Below, one piece after another: positions 1 to 7,606 of a stretch of 64,000 bases of DNA. The stretch is taken from positions 1 to 64,000 of the forward strand of contig CAMWKO010000003.1 in the NCBI GenBank assembly GCA_947174885.1. The letters run 5' to 3'. Every line of letters starts with the position of its first letter. Within the stretch, counting starts at the first letter, position 1. The notes beneath the pieces are model-generated. The model searched no databases, was not told where the DNA came from, and saw only the letters and a program-made list of their open reading frames with translations. Made by a program: the position numbers and the translations under genes. This stretch comes from an uncultured Clostridia bacterium. Its GTDB lineage: Bacteria > Bacillota > Clostridia > Lachnospirales > Lachnospiraceae.

Positions 1-41
1 TATCATATTTAAAAATTTGTGTCAAAAAATAATAATTTAGT

Positions 42-98
42 GTTTCATTTTTTTTATTTTAAGCTTTTTGAAGCTAAAAATAAAAATACGGAAACTCA
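42..98. repeat. Short, internally deleted copy of the intergenic cloverleaf repeat
   Basis: The right half (61-97) is a good match to the right terminus of the five full repeats: CTTTTTGAAGC followed by an A-rich arm and ATACGGAAACTC. The left half (42-64) is a degenerate inverted copy of the same terminus. The central hairpins are missing. It lies just past the stop of the PerR-like gene on the minus strand. I infer that it arose from a full copy by internal deletion. Confidence 0.5.
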
Positions 99-108
99 AG
101 ATAATAAT

Positions 109-507
109 CTATATATCATTTTCAATACATTTTTTACATAAACCATAAAATACTGAGGAATATAAATGTATCTCACCATCAAAATTTTCCTTTGTAAATT
201 TTTCAATAGATGCCATGTTTGACCGGGAAATTTCAATATCCGATAAAGTCTTGCATTTTTTACAAAAGAAATGACAGTGAGGCTGTGTAAAACCATCAAA
301 GTGTGCACTATCATCTTCTAATGATATTTTTAAAATTTCTCCATTCTCTGATAGTAAGTTTAAATTACGGTAAACAGTTCCTATGCTTAAATTTGGATAA
401 ATCTCACGTATATTACTGTATATAGTTTCAGCTGTAGGATGATCCTTACGTGTTTTTAGAAAGTTTAAAATAGCTTCGCGCTGTCTGCTATATTTAATTG
501 ATTTCAT
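109..507 (-). CDS. perR: Fur-family repressor, PerR-like
   Basis: This 132-residue protein has the length and layout of the Fur/PerR metalloregulators. An N-terminal winged helix carries the recognition helix around residues 40-52 (SIGTVYRNL). The dimerisation domain has two CxxC pairs, C82/C85 and C124/C127, which in this family hold the structural zinc. Candidate regulatory-metal ligands are H23, D71, H77, H79 and D90. The pattern H...D...HxH...D is that of PerR, which senses peroxide through iron-catalysed histidine oxidation, more than of Fur. In anaerobes PerR normally represses peroxide-detoxification genes. A GGAGG lies upstream of the ATG on the minus strand. Pyruvate kinase is transcribed divergently on the other side of repeat copy 1. 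Assignment to PerR rather than Fur or Zur rests on the ligand pattern only. Confidence 0.8.
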   Translation of the reverse strand: MKSIKYSRQREAILNFLKTRKDHPTAETIYSNIREIYPNLSIGTVYRNLNLLSENGEILKISLEDDSAHFDGFTQPHCHFFCKKCKTLSDIEISRSNMASIEKFTKENFDGEIHLYSSVFYGLCKKCIENDI

Positions 508-671
508 AGGACAATAACCTCCAATAGTGCTGGAAATATCTTAATGTACATTGTATTTATTCCTGCAAGTTGTATATCCTGTAACCTGCTGCGGGGTATT
601 TGACTTCACTGGTTGAATTAAATATAATTTATCACAAACTTGATTAAATGTCTATTTCCAATTAATTAGCT

Positions 672-850
672 AGTATTTCCATATTTTTATTTTTAGCTTT
701 AAAAAGCTTACATCATCATAATGATGTAAGCATCTTACACAAAAAATCACAGATGAAAGTGAACTTTCATCTGTGACTTTTTGTGCAAGATGTCTATGTT
801 GCCTTTGGCAACAGGACTTTTTGAAGCTAAAAATAAAAATATGGAAACTC
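672..850 (+). repeat. Intergenic cloverleaf repeat, copy 1 (forward)
   Basis: The outer inverted termini (TTTCCATA and TATGGAAA with AT-rich arms ending in TTTAGC/GCTAAA) enclose three hairpins. Hairpin A is 707-716 with 721-730 (CTTACATCAT/ATGATGTAAG). The central hairpin is 731-760 with 763-792, where 28 of 30 positions pair. Hairpin B is 798-803 with 807-812 (GTTGCC/GGCAAC). The element carries no ORF and sits between divergently transcribed perR and pyruvate kinase. Confidence 0.85.
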
Positions 851-964
851 TGGTAATATCACAAATTCCGTAAATCCTAAAATAAATGAACTCTGTAATT
901 TCAAATAAACAGTAAAGATTTAAACATATTATAAAAATATATTGTAAAGTGTAAGTAAAATGAG

Positions 965-993
965 TTTATTAGATACGATTTATGTGGTAGAAT
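965..993 (+). promoter_or_regulatory. Possible extended -10 promoter for pyruvate kinase
   Basis: TGGTAGAAT at 985-993 resembles an extended -10. The -35 position (TTTATT, 965-970) is poor. It would give a leader of about 50 nt before the ATG at 1051. Confidence 0.35.
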
Positions 994-1050
994 ATAGAAG
1001 TATTTTTATAGAAAAGTCAGAGATTATGTAAAATATAAATGGAGGCCGAT

Positions 1051-2478
1051 ATGAGAAAAACTAAAATTGTATGTACACTTGGACCAGCAACTGATAATGA
1101 AAATGTATTAAGAGAGCTTATGCTTGAGGGAATGGATGTTGCACGTTTCAATTTTTCCCATGCAACACATGTAGAGCATGAGGCAAGAATTAATATGATT
1201 AAAAAGCTTAGAAAGGAAACAAATAAATATGTGCCTGCACTCCTCGATACAAGAGGACCGGAAGTAAGAGTAAAACAGTTTAAGGACGGAAAGGTTACTG
1301 TAAATAACGGAGATAAATTTATTCTTACTACAAGAGATGTAGAGGGTACAGAGGAAATAGTATCTATTACTTATGATAAGCTTACCTCAGATGTTAGTAC
1401 GGGAACTATTATTTTAATAGATGATGGTCTTATCAGGTTAGAGGTTACAGAGGTAAACGAAACAGATATTATCTGTAATGTAGTTGTAGGTGGTGTTATT
1501 TCAAACAGTAAAGGCGTAAATATACCAAATGTAAATCTGAATATGGAATATGTCAGTGAAAGAGATAAACAGGATATATTGTTTGGAATTGAGCAGGGGT
1601 TTGATTTTATTGCTGCTTCTTTTGTAAGAAGTGCAAGTGATGTGCTTCAGATTAGAAGATTGCTGGATGAAAACAACGGACAAAATATTAACATTATTTC
1701 AAAAATAGAAAACTTACAGGGTGTTAAAAATATTGATGAAATTATACAGGTATCTGACGGTATTATGGTAGCCAGAGGAGATATGGGTGTGGAAATTCCT
1801 GCAGAGGAGGTTCCTTCTATTCAGAAGATGATTATTAAAAAAGTATATAATGCGGGAAAACAGGTAATTACTGCTACACAGATGCTTGAGTCCATGGTTA
1901 AGAATCCGGTTCCAACCAGGGCAGAGGTTGCGGATGTAGCTAATGCTATTTATGATGGTACAAGTGCTATTATGTTATCAGGTGAAACAGCAGCAGGTAA
2001 ATATCCTGTGGAATCAGTTAAAATGATGGCAAAGATTGCAGTAAGAACAGAAAAGGATATTGATTATAAAAAGAGATTCTTCAATCTTGAAAGAACATCA
2101 AATCCTGATGTTACAGATGCCATTTCACATGCTACCGTTACTACAGCCCATGATCTTAATGCAAAGGCAATAGTTACAGTTACAAAGTCAGGCAGAACAG
2201 CCAGAATGATTTCGCGATATCGCCCGGATTGTGATGTTATTGCCTGTTCAACAAAGGAAAGTGTATGCAGGCAGATGAATTTGTCCTGGGGTGTTACTCC
2301 TGTAATGGTAGAAGAAAAGAAAGAAACCTTTGAATTGTTTGAGCATGCCATAAGTGAATGTGAGAAGATGGGATATGCAAAGAAGGATGATTTAATGGTA
2401 ATTACAGCGGGTGTACCACTTGGAGTATCCGGTACTACAAATATGTTAAAGGTACAGGTAGTAGGAAGCCAGTATTAG
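1051..2478 (+). CDS. pyk: Pyruvate kinase
   Basis: It catalyses the last ATP-yielding step of glycolysis, phosphoenolpyruvate plus ADP to pyruvate plus ATP, in the cytosol. Family marks are the N-terminal KTKIVCTLGPA, the barrel motif DTRGPEVR (usually DTKGPEIR), ISKIEN with the catalytic lysine near residue 218, VARGDMGVE, and TATQMLESM with its PTRAEVADVANA continuation. At 475 residues it has the standard A, B and C domains and lacks the extra C-terminal PEP-utiliser-like domain of many Bacillus enzymes. An upstream ATG at 1039 overlaps the Shine-Dalgarno GGAGG (1041-1045), so I chose the ATG at 1051. It appears monocistronic and is divergent from perR. Confidence 0.97.
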   Translation: MRKTKIVCTLGPATDNENVLRELMLEGMDVARFNFSHATHVEHEARINMIKKLRKETNKYVPALLDTRGPEVRVKQFKDGKVTVNNGDKFILTTRDVEGTEEIVSITYDKLTSDVSTGTIILIDDGLIRLEVTEVNETDIICNVVVGGVISNSKGVNIPNVNLNMEYVSERDKQDILFGIEQGFDFIAASFVRSASDVLQIRRLLDENNGQNINIISKIENLQGVKNIDEIIQVSDGIMVARGDMGVEIPAEEVPSIQKMIIKKVYNAGKQVITATQMLESMVKNPVPTRAEVADVANAIYDGTSAIMLSGETAAGKYPVESVKMMAKIAVRTEKDIDYKKRFFNLERTSNPDVTDAISHATVTTAHDLNAKAIVTVTKSGRTARMISRYRPDCDVIACSTKESVCRQMNLSWGVTPVMVEEKKETFELFEHAISECEKMGYAKKDDLMVITAGVPLGVSGTTNMLKVQVVGSQY

Positions 2479-2542
2479 AATAATGTTAATTATCGTATTC
2501 GGAGTAAAAAGTGAAAAGTTTATGAACTCTTTTTTAAAGGTG

Positions 2543-2571
2543 TTTATATTTTGAATAACTTATGATATAAA
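2543..2571 (+). promoter_or_regulatory. Candidate sigma-A promoter for the FKBP-like lipoprotein
   Basis: TTTATA (2543-2548), a 17-nt spacer and an extended -10, TGA TATAAA (2563-2571). Expected transcription starts near 2578, giving a leader of about 80 nt. Confidence 0.45.
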
Positions 2572-2657
2572 TGAGAGGATACTTTTATATAGTTGAAGAA
2601 TGTGATTAGTGCATTAAAATATAAATTGTCTAATCGGATATTCAAGGAAGGATTTTT

Positions 2658-3776
2658 ATGAAAAAGAAAATTATAGCATTATCACTTGCTGTAGTTACAG
2701 CGTTATCGCTTGTGGCATGTGGCGAAGCTGATAATAATAACGAAACTACTACTTCAGGACAAAGTGATTTAGGAGAAAAGGCAGAGATTAAATTAGGTGA
2801 ATACAAAGGACTTACAGTATATTCAGATGATATTCAGGTTACGGATACTGCCTTGGAATCATATATAAATCAGAGGCTTTCTTTAGATGCTGTAACGGAG
2901 TATCGTACAGAAGGTGTGGTAGCGGAAAATGACAAAGTAAAATTAGCCTATAAAGGTACTATTGATGGTGAGGAATTCACGGGTGGTACCTCAGAGGGAG
3001 CAGTAGTGACAATGAATTCTACTGGTTTTACGGTTGAAGGATTTGTTGATGGAATTATCGGGCACAGCATAGGTGAAACGGTTGAATTGGATTTAAAAAT
3101 GCCGGAGGATTATTCAGACGAAAAACTAAAGGGAAAGGCAGTACATTTTTCAGTTAAACTTGATTCATTGGTAGTTACTATTACACCAGAGCTTACAGAT
3201 GATTATGTAAAGGAAGAATATTCCGGATTGGGTATGAGTACTGTAGGAGAATTTACAGAATACTTAAAACATGATTTATATATAAACAATATTTATTCTA
3301 AAATATGGGCTGGTATAGTTGAAAACAGCGAAGTGGTTACATATGACAAAGAAAAGTATGATGAGTATTTTAAGATTGTATCAGAGAATAATGAATACAC
3401 CATTTATTCAAACTATGGATATACTCTTTCGGAGTATCTTTCAGCTATGGCAATGACACAGGATGAATGGGATGAACAAATATCAGTATATGTAAAGTCT
3501 ACTTTAAAAGAAGAAATGGTTATACAGGAAATTGCAAATCAGGAAAAGATTGAAATTTCAGATGAAGAGTTTGACCGAAAGATGCTGGAATATGCAAAGC
3601 TTTATGGATATAAGTCAGTCGAAGATTTTAAAGCAGATTACTCGAATATTTCAGATGAAGAGTTTCAATTTTCAGTAATGGCATATTATGTTCAGGAATA
3701 TGTAGCAGAGCAGGCAAATGTAGTACAGGGAAGTTCAAGTTCTTCAGAAAATACTACAGCATCAGGTGCAGAATAG
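2658..3776 (+). CDS. Trigger-factor-like FKBP-type peptidyl-prolyl isomerase lipoprotein
   Basis: The N-terminus is a lipoprotein signal: MKKK, a hydrophobic stretch, then the lipobox LVAC with the lipidated cysteine at residue 21. An acidic, low-complexity linker follows. Residues about 90-175 resemble the FKBP domain of trigger factor (VKLAYKGTIDGEEFTGG, then GFVDGIIGHSIGET). Residues about 175-350 resemble the helical C-terminal chaperone arms of trigger factor, and a Ser/Thr-rich tail closes the protein. The likely role is folding of exported proteins at the outer face of the membrane. It is not the cytosolic trigger factor, because it lacks the ribosome-binding domain and carries a lipid anchor. 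The gene stands alone and a large terminator-like hairpin follows. Catalytic activity is inferred, not shown. Confidence 0.85.
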   Translation: MKKKIIALSLAVVTALSLVACGEADNNNETTTSGQSDLGEKAEIKLGEYKGLTVYSDDIQVTDTALESYINQRLSLDAVTEYRTEGVVAENDKVKLAYKGTIDGEEFTGGTSEGAVVTMNSTGFTVEGFVDGIIGHSIGETVELDLKMPEDYSDEKLKGKAVHFSVKLDSLVVTITPELTDDYVKEEYSGLGMSTVGEFTEYLKHDLYINNIYSKIWAGIVENSEVVTYDKEKYDEYFKIVSENNEYTIYSNYGYTLSEYLSAMAMTQDEWDEQISVYVKSTLKEEMVIQEIANQEKIEISDEEFDRKMLEYAKLYGYKSVEDFKADYSNISDEEFQFSVMAYYVQEYVAEQANVVQGSSSSSENTTASGAE

Positions 3777-3801
3777 AGAATATAGTAATCATTATCAAGA
3801 G

Positions 3802-3891
3802 CTGTCGCATTAAGGATAAATGATACAATATATAGTTTATACACAAAATAGTGTCAACTGTGTACTGTACAATTTGGAATTAATGTGACAG
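3802..3891 (+). terminator. Large stem-loop terminator after the lipoprotein gene
   Basis: CTGTCGCATTAA (3802-3813) pairs with TTAATGTGACAG (3880-3891), with one G-U pair, and is followed by a run of T. The 66-nt loop has smaller pairings of its own. The same CTGTCG-type stem recurs near 10855. Confidence 0.5.
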
Positions 3892-3928
3892 ATTTTTTAT
3901 ATAAAAATACAAAAAAACAAATATCTTG

Positions 3929-4107
3929 AGTTTTTGTATTTTTTATTTTTAGCTTCAAAAAGCTTACATCATCATAATGATGTAATCATCTTGCACAAAA
4001 AGTTGCAGATAAAAGTTTACTTTCATCTGCAACTTTTTGTGCAAGATGTCTATGTTGCCTTTGGCAACAAGACTTTTTGAAGTTAAAAATAAAAAATACG
4101 GAAACTC
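3929..4107 (+). repeat. Intergenic cloverleaf repeat, copy 2 (forward)
   Basis: Same order as copy 1: outer termini, the CTTACATCAT hairpin, a central 30-bp stem that pairs at 29 of 30 positions, then the GTTGCC/GGCAAC hairpin. The central stem carries GTTGCAG with its partner CTGCAAC, where copy 1 has ATCACAG with CTGTGAC. A sigma-A promoter begins 16 bp beyond its right end. Confidence 0.88.
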
Positions 4108-4122
4108 TAAAACAAATATGAT

Positions 4123-4151
4123 TTGCGTAAAAAAGTAAAATGGATTAGAAT
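4123..4151 (+). promoter_or_regulatory. Sigma-A promoter upstream of the small gene and ClC transporter
   Basis: TTGCGT (4123-4128), a 17-nt spacer and TAGAAT (4146-4151). It sits directly after repeat copy 2 and about 60 bp before the next start codon. Confidence 0.65.
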
Positions 4152-4214
4152 AACATACAAATATAAATATTTGAATTTTGACGGAAATGTTTATTTAAGA
4201 AAGGAAACTCTAAG

Positions 4215-4514
4215 ATGATTCCATTGCTTACAAAAATGGCAGTAGACAGAAAGTGTGAATTTGAGCATGTTATTCTGCTTGGAAACTATGAACTGGCATA
4301 TGCATTAGGAAAATTATCCAAGTATTATAATCTCCCCCAAAAGGAAAGTTTTCAAAATATTGGAGAGCTTAAGGAGGAGGTACTGTCAAAAATAGGCGCT
4401 ACCAGTGACGATATAAAAATAGAACGATTAATTCGTGTTGTAAGGGAAATGGATAGCTTTAGTGAAGAAATGGATGAACAAATCTATGAGGTGTATTCAC
4501 TGGGTTTTGAATAA
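4215..4514 (+). CDS. Small conserved-looking protein of unknown function
   Basis: This 99-residue, mostly helical, acidic protein has no signal peptide, membrane segment or metal-binding motif that I can see. I do not recognise its family with confidence; it may belong to a small clostridial DUF. The ATG follows AAAGGAAA at a normal distance and a good promoter lies at 4123-4151, so it is very probably expressed. It lies about 100 bp before the ClC-type transporter, on the same strand. A short GGGTCAA/TTGACCC hairpin separates the two, so they may share a transcript. Confidence 0.7.
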   Translation: MIPLLTKMAVDRKCEFEHVILLGNYELAYALGKLSKYYNLPQKESFQNIGELKEEVLSKIGATSDDIKIERLIRVVREMDSFSEEMDEQIYEVYSLGFE

Positions 4515-4525
4515 ATGTACCAAAA

Positions 4526-4551
4526 GGGTCAAGCTAGCCTGACTTTGACCC
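4526..4551 (+). promoter_or_regulatory. Hairpin between the small gene and the ClC transporter
   Basis: GGGTCAA (4526-4532) pairs with TTGACCC (4545-4551). No T-run follows, so it is not a standard terminator. It may attenuate or process a shared transcript. Confidence 0.35.
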
Positions 4552-4615
4552 GTTGATTGCGAAAATAAATAATAATAATAGAACAGAATTAGAGGCTGCG
4601 GAAGAGAGAAATATT

Positions 4616-6028
4616 ATGTCTCAGGAAAATTTTAATACAGATTATAAGGAAAACAAGATAAAAGGGTCAGAGGATATAGAAAATAAGGAAAGCGATATAA
4701 ATGAATCAGATGATACAGGTAATGAAGAAAACAAAATAGAAAGGTCAGAACTGTTAAAGTCGGAGCAGCTTAAGGAATATGCACTTAGTCAGATAAAAAA
4801 GTCAAAGGAGTATACAATAGCATTAATTAAGTGGATAGTTCTGGCAGTGGCTACAGGACTGTTCGTGGGTGCATTTGCCACATTATTTGCAAAGTGCATG
4901 AATGCAGTTACCGGCTTTAGGGCAGAAAATAACTGGATAGTATGTCTTCTGCCTATAGCAGGAATTTTGATAGTTTGTTTATATAGGATAACGGATACAG
5001 CTAATGATAAGGGTACAAATCTTGTTATATCTTCCATTTCATCAGGAGATGATGTGCCATTAAAAATGGCACCGCTCATATTTTTATCAACTGTTATTAC
5101 ACATCTTTTCGGTGGTTCGGCAGGACGAGAGGGTGCGGCTTTACAGCTGGGTGGCAGTCTTGGGAATTTCTTGGGTAAAATAGTAAAACTAAATGACAGG
5201 GATAAAAAAGTAATAATTATGTGTGGTATGAGTGCCGCCTTTTCAGCGTTGTTTGGAACACCTATGGCAGCAGCCATATTTTCTATAGAGGTAGTAAGTG
5301 TAGGCATAATGTATTACTCTGCTCTGGTACCATGTATTTTTTCTGCAATTATAGCATCAAGATTTGCGTTGGATATGGGAATAAATCCGAACCACTTCAA
5401 TATAGAAGATATACCGGAACTTACAATAGTAAATGGATTAAAAACTATAGTTTTAGCTGTAGTATGTGCATTTATAAGTGTTGTATTCTGCGTGGTTATT
5501 CATAGAATGAATGATTTATTAAAGCGATATTTGAAAAATGGATATTTAAGAGTTTTTGTCTGTTCAATTATTATAGTAGCACTAGGTTTTTTGTTGAATA
5601 CTAAAGATTATTTTGGAGCAGGTGTTGATGTAATATCAAGAGCTATAGGTGGAGAGGCAGACACCTTTGCGTTCTTGCTCAAAATACTATTTACGGCGTT
5701 AACATTGGGTGCAGGATTTAAAGGTGGTGAAATAGTACCATCATTTTTTGTGGGTGCAACGCTTGGATGTATACTTGGAGGTATTATAGGTCTGTCGCCA
5801 TCGTTATGCGCAGGACTTGGAATGATTTCTGTATTTTGTGGAGTGACAAACTGCCCGATAGCTTCATTGCTTATTAGCTTTGAGCTGTTTGGTGATGACG
5901 TAAAAATGTATTTTCTTATAGTCATTGCTGTAAGTTATATGATGTCAGGTTACCATGGACTATATAGAGAGCAAAAGATAATGTATTCTAAATCAAAGAC
6001 GGAGTTTATTAATACAAAAGCAAAGTAA
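4616..6028 (+). CDS. ClC-family anion/proton transporter, possibly fluoride type
   Basis: A polytopic membrane protein of about 470 residues with a hydrophilic, acidic N-terminal tail of roughly 60 residues. The ClC signature with the gating glutamate is present as SAGREGAALQLGG. The second pore motif reads GGEIVPSFFVGATLG. In chloride-type ClC proteins this motif is usually GGIFAP-like. A glutamate at this place is known from the CLC-F fluoride/proton antiporters, so fluoride export is a reasonable inference. There is no CBS domain. The long frame opens with TTG at 4553 without a ribosome site. I chose the ATG at 4616, preceded by an AAGAGAG-like site, but the start is uncertain. I did not recognise a fluoride riboswitch upstream. 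Confidence 0.85.
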   Translation: MSQENFNTDYKENKIKGSEDIENKESDINESDDTGNEENKIERSELLKSEQLKEYALSQIKKSKEYTIALIKWIVLAVATGLFVGAFATLFAKCMNAVTGFRAENNWIVCLLPIAGILIVCLYRITDTANDKGTNLVISSISSGDDVPLKMAPLIFLSTVITHLFGGSAGREGAALQLGGSLGNFLGKIVKLNDRDKKVIIMCGMSAAFSALFGTPMAAAIFSIEVVSVGIMYYSALVPCIFSAIIASRFALDMGINPNHFNIEDIPELTIVNGLKTIVLAVVCAFISVVFCVVIHRMNDLLKRYLKNGYLRVFVCSIIIVALGFLLNTKDYFGAGVDVISRAIGGEADTFAFLLKILFTALTLGAGFKGGEIVPSFFVGATLGCILGGIIGLSPSLCAGLGMISVFCGVTNCPIASLLISFELFGDDVKMYFLIVIAVSYMMSGYHGLYREQKIMYSKSKTEFINTKAK

Positions 6029-6068
6029 ATATAAATAATTAAACTAATATAAGCAGTTTATGCTATTT

Positions 6069-7511
6069 CTATTTTTTAAGGTTATATTCATTGATGGCGG
6101 ACTTAAGTATTTCAGCAGAATTAATCAGCTGATCGGTGATAGCAGCATATTCTTTAATGGTTACATCATTATCCATGGTTAAATTAGTAAGAATGTTAAT
6201 GCTTGAATTGATGGTTTCAATGACATTTTGCTGTAAATCAGCAAGGCTTGTGATTTCGTCAAGATTTTCCTTTGATTTGGTAAAATCATTAATACCGTTC
6301 TTCAAAGCAGATGATGTAGAATCCACTAAATCTTTGCTTTTTTCTATGCTGGTATTTGCCTCTGAAAGGAGTAACTCAATATTATTTCCTATTTCAGTGC
6401 TTGAGGATGCAAGTTTACTGATTTCATCAGCAACGATTGAAAATTCTTTTCCAGACTCGCCGGCTCTGGCTGCTTCAATAGATGCATTAAGTGCAAGGAT
6501 ATTTGTCTGATCAGAAAGTGCATTTATTTTGCTGACAAATTCTGAAATTCTTGTATAGCAGTCAGTAATATTATTCATATCATTTATAAGCTCTTTCATT
6601 TCCCTGCTGCCATCTGTAAGGCGGATATTTGTAATACTGGCGGTATCTCTAATGGTATCAGCTATTCTGGAAATATTTTCCGTATGTACGCATAAAGCAG
6701 TAATATTGTCTGAAAGTACTGCTATAGAGCTGTTATTCTCTGTAGCAGCTTCAGTAGCAGAAGACAGATTTTTTTCTAAGCGATAAGCAAGTTCTGCGAC
6801 TGTATTTGTATATTCTCCGATATCACTTAATGAAGTATTTAAACTATTAACAATAGTATTTATGGAATCTTTAATACGGGTATAGTCTCCCTTGAACTGA
6901 CTATCGATATTATGAGTTAAATCTTTATATGAAATAGAAGAAAGTATATCAGTAATGACTGTAATATAACATGTTAAGTTAGATACAGTACTGTTTAATG
7001 CATCTGTAAGCAATCCTATTTCACCGGAAACACACTCTTCGTCAAAGATTATATCTAACTTACCGTCACCAACATTAGTAACCTTTTTTATAATTGCATC
7101 AATAGGAGCAAACCATTTTTTAGTTCTGTTTCTGTATATTTTTTTAGTGATAGACAAGGTAATAAAGTATGTTGCAATATTTACAATAATTATAAGAATT
7201 ATAAATAGTATTAAGGGACTGACAGATTGCAGAGAAATAATTCTTTGGTCTGTAGTTTTAGCTATCTGTTCGAGATAATAATGTATTTTATCACCGGTCT
7301 TAGTAGAGGAAAGTACTAGGAAAGCAATTACGGAAAACAGTAATGATGTAAAAAATGCAATAAGAAGCACTTTTTTTAGTGTTTTCTGAAAGGATTTTTG
7401 AACTATTTCACTGTAATTCGGATTTTTTATTTCTTTTCTATCTCCATGTGTTTTAGCTGTCTTTTTTGTAGAATTTATTTTTGCAGCCTCTTTGTTTTTT
7501 GTGTCTTTCAT
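6069..7511 (-). CDS. Methyl-accepting chemotaxis protein with minimal sensor domain
   Basis: The 480-residue protein has a basic cytoplasmic N-terminus of about 45 residues, a first membrane segment near residues 47-69 and a second near 101-121. A HAMP-like region and a long helical signalling domain follow. The conserved hairpin tip is clear around residues 335-365 ([20 protein letters not shown]), which is the CheA/CheW contact region. Only about 30 residues lie between the two membrane segments, so there is no classical ligand-binding domain. It may sense membrane state, or signals through its cytoplasmic N-terminus. The ATG follows GGAGG on the minus strand. A sigma-A promoter at 7538-7566 drives it. 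It converges with the ClC gene. Confidence 0.92.
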   Translation of the reverse strand: MKDTKNKEAAKINSTKKTAKTHGDRKEIKNPNYSEIVQKSFQKTLKKVLLIAFFTSLLFSVIAFLVLSSTKTGDKIHYYLEQIAKTTDQRIISLQSVSPLILFIILIIIVNIATYFITLSITKKIYRNRTKKWFAPIDAIIKKVTNVGDGKLDIIFDEECVSGEIGLLTDALNSTVSNLTCYITVITDILSSISYKDLTHNIDSQFKGDYTRIKDSINTIVNSLNTSLSDIGEYTNTVAELAYRLEKNLSSATEAATENNSSIAVLSDNITALCVHTENISRIADTIRDTASITNIRLTDGSREMKELINDMNNITDCYTRISEFVSKINALSDQTNILALNASIEAARAGESGKEFSIVADEISKLASSSTEIGNNIELLLSEANTSIEKSKDLVDSTSSALKNGINDFTKSKENLDEITSLADLQQNVIETINSSINILTNLTMDNDVTIKEYAAITDQLINSAEILKSAINEYNLKK

Positions 7512-7537
7512 GCCAGCCTCCTGATAAAACTACTTAA

Positions 7538-7566
7538 ATTCTATCAAAAAAAGCATAATAATTCAA
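7538..7566 (-). promoter_or_regulatory. Sigma-A promoter for the chemotaxis receptor
   Basis: Read on the minus strand: TTGAAT (7566-7561), a 17-nt spacer, then TAGAAT (7543-7538) preceded by TGA, an extended -10. The leader would be only about 20 nt. Confidence 0.6.
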
Positions 7567-7606
7567 TTAATAACAGGGAAAACTATGATATAAAAGGAGA
7601 GTTTTC

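Larger units (their letters stand above)
508..1050. other. Divergent intergenic region between perR and pyruvate kinase
   Basis: This 540-bp stretch holds no convincing gene. It contains full repeat copy 1 (672-850) and, nearer pyruvate kinase, an extended -10-like element. An AT-rich stretch around 615-640 could carry the perR promoter, but I could not place it with confidence. No PerR box clear enough to call was found. Confidence 0.5.
3777..4214 (+). other. Intergenic region with terminator, repeat copy 2 and a promoter
   Basis: In order, this 438-bp stretch holds a large terminator-like stem-loop (3802-3891), full repeat copy 2 (3929-4107) and a good sigma-A promoter (4123-4151). I see no gene in it. 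Confidence 0.6.

Noticed and set aside
615-645. PerR box upstream of perR
   Set aside because: The AT-rich sequence only loosely resembles the TTATAAT-N-ATTATAA palindrome, with too many mismatches in such AT-rich DNA.
707-812. Repeat cloverleaf as a tRNA gene
   Set aside because: The central stem is 30 bp, there is no anticodon arm, T-loop or CCA-type end, and the outer stem is AT-rich. It only resembles a cloverleaf in outline.
1039-1050. Upstream ATG for pyruvate kinase
   Set aside because: It overlaps the GGAGG ribosome site. The ATG at 1051 gives the normal N-terminus.
4789-5307. 172-codon minus-strand frame inside the ClC gene
   Set aside because: It is antisense to conserved membrane segments, and its hydrophobic composition follows from the coding strand.
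5221-5505. 94-residue frame inside the ClC gene
   Set aside because: It is an out-of-frame shadow of strongly conserved transporter sequence and has no ribosome site.
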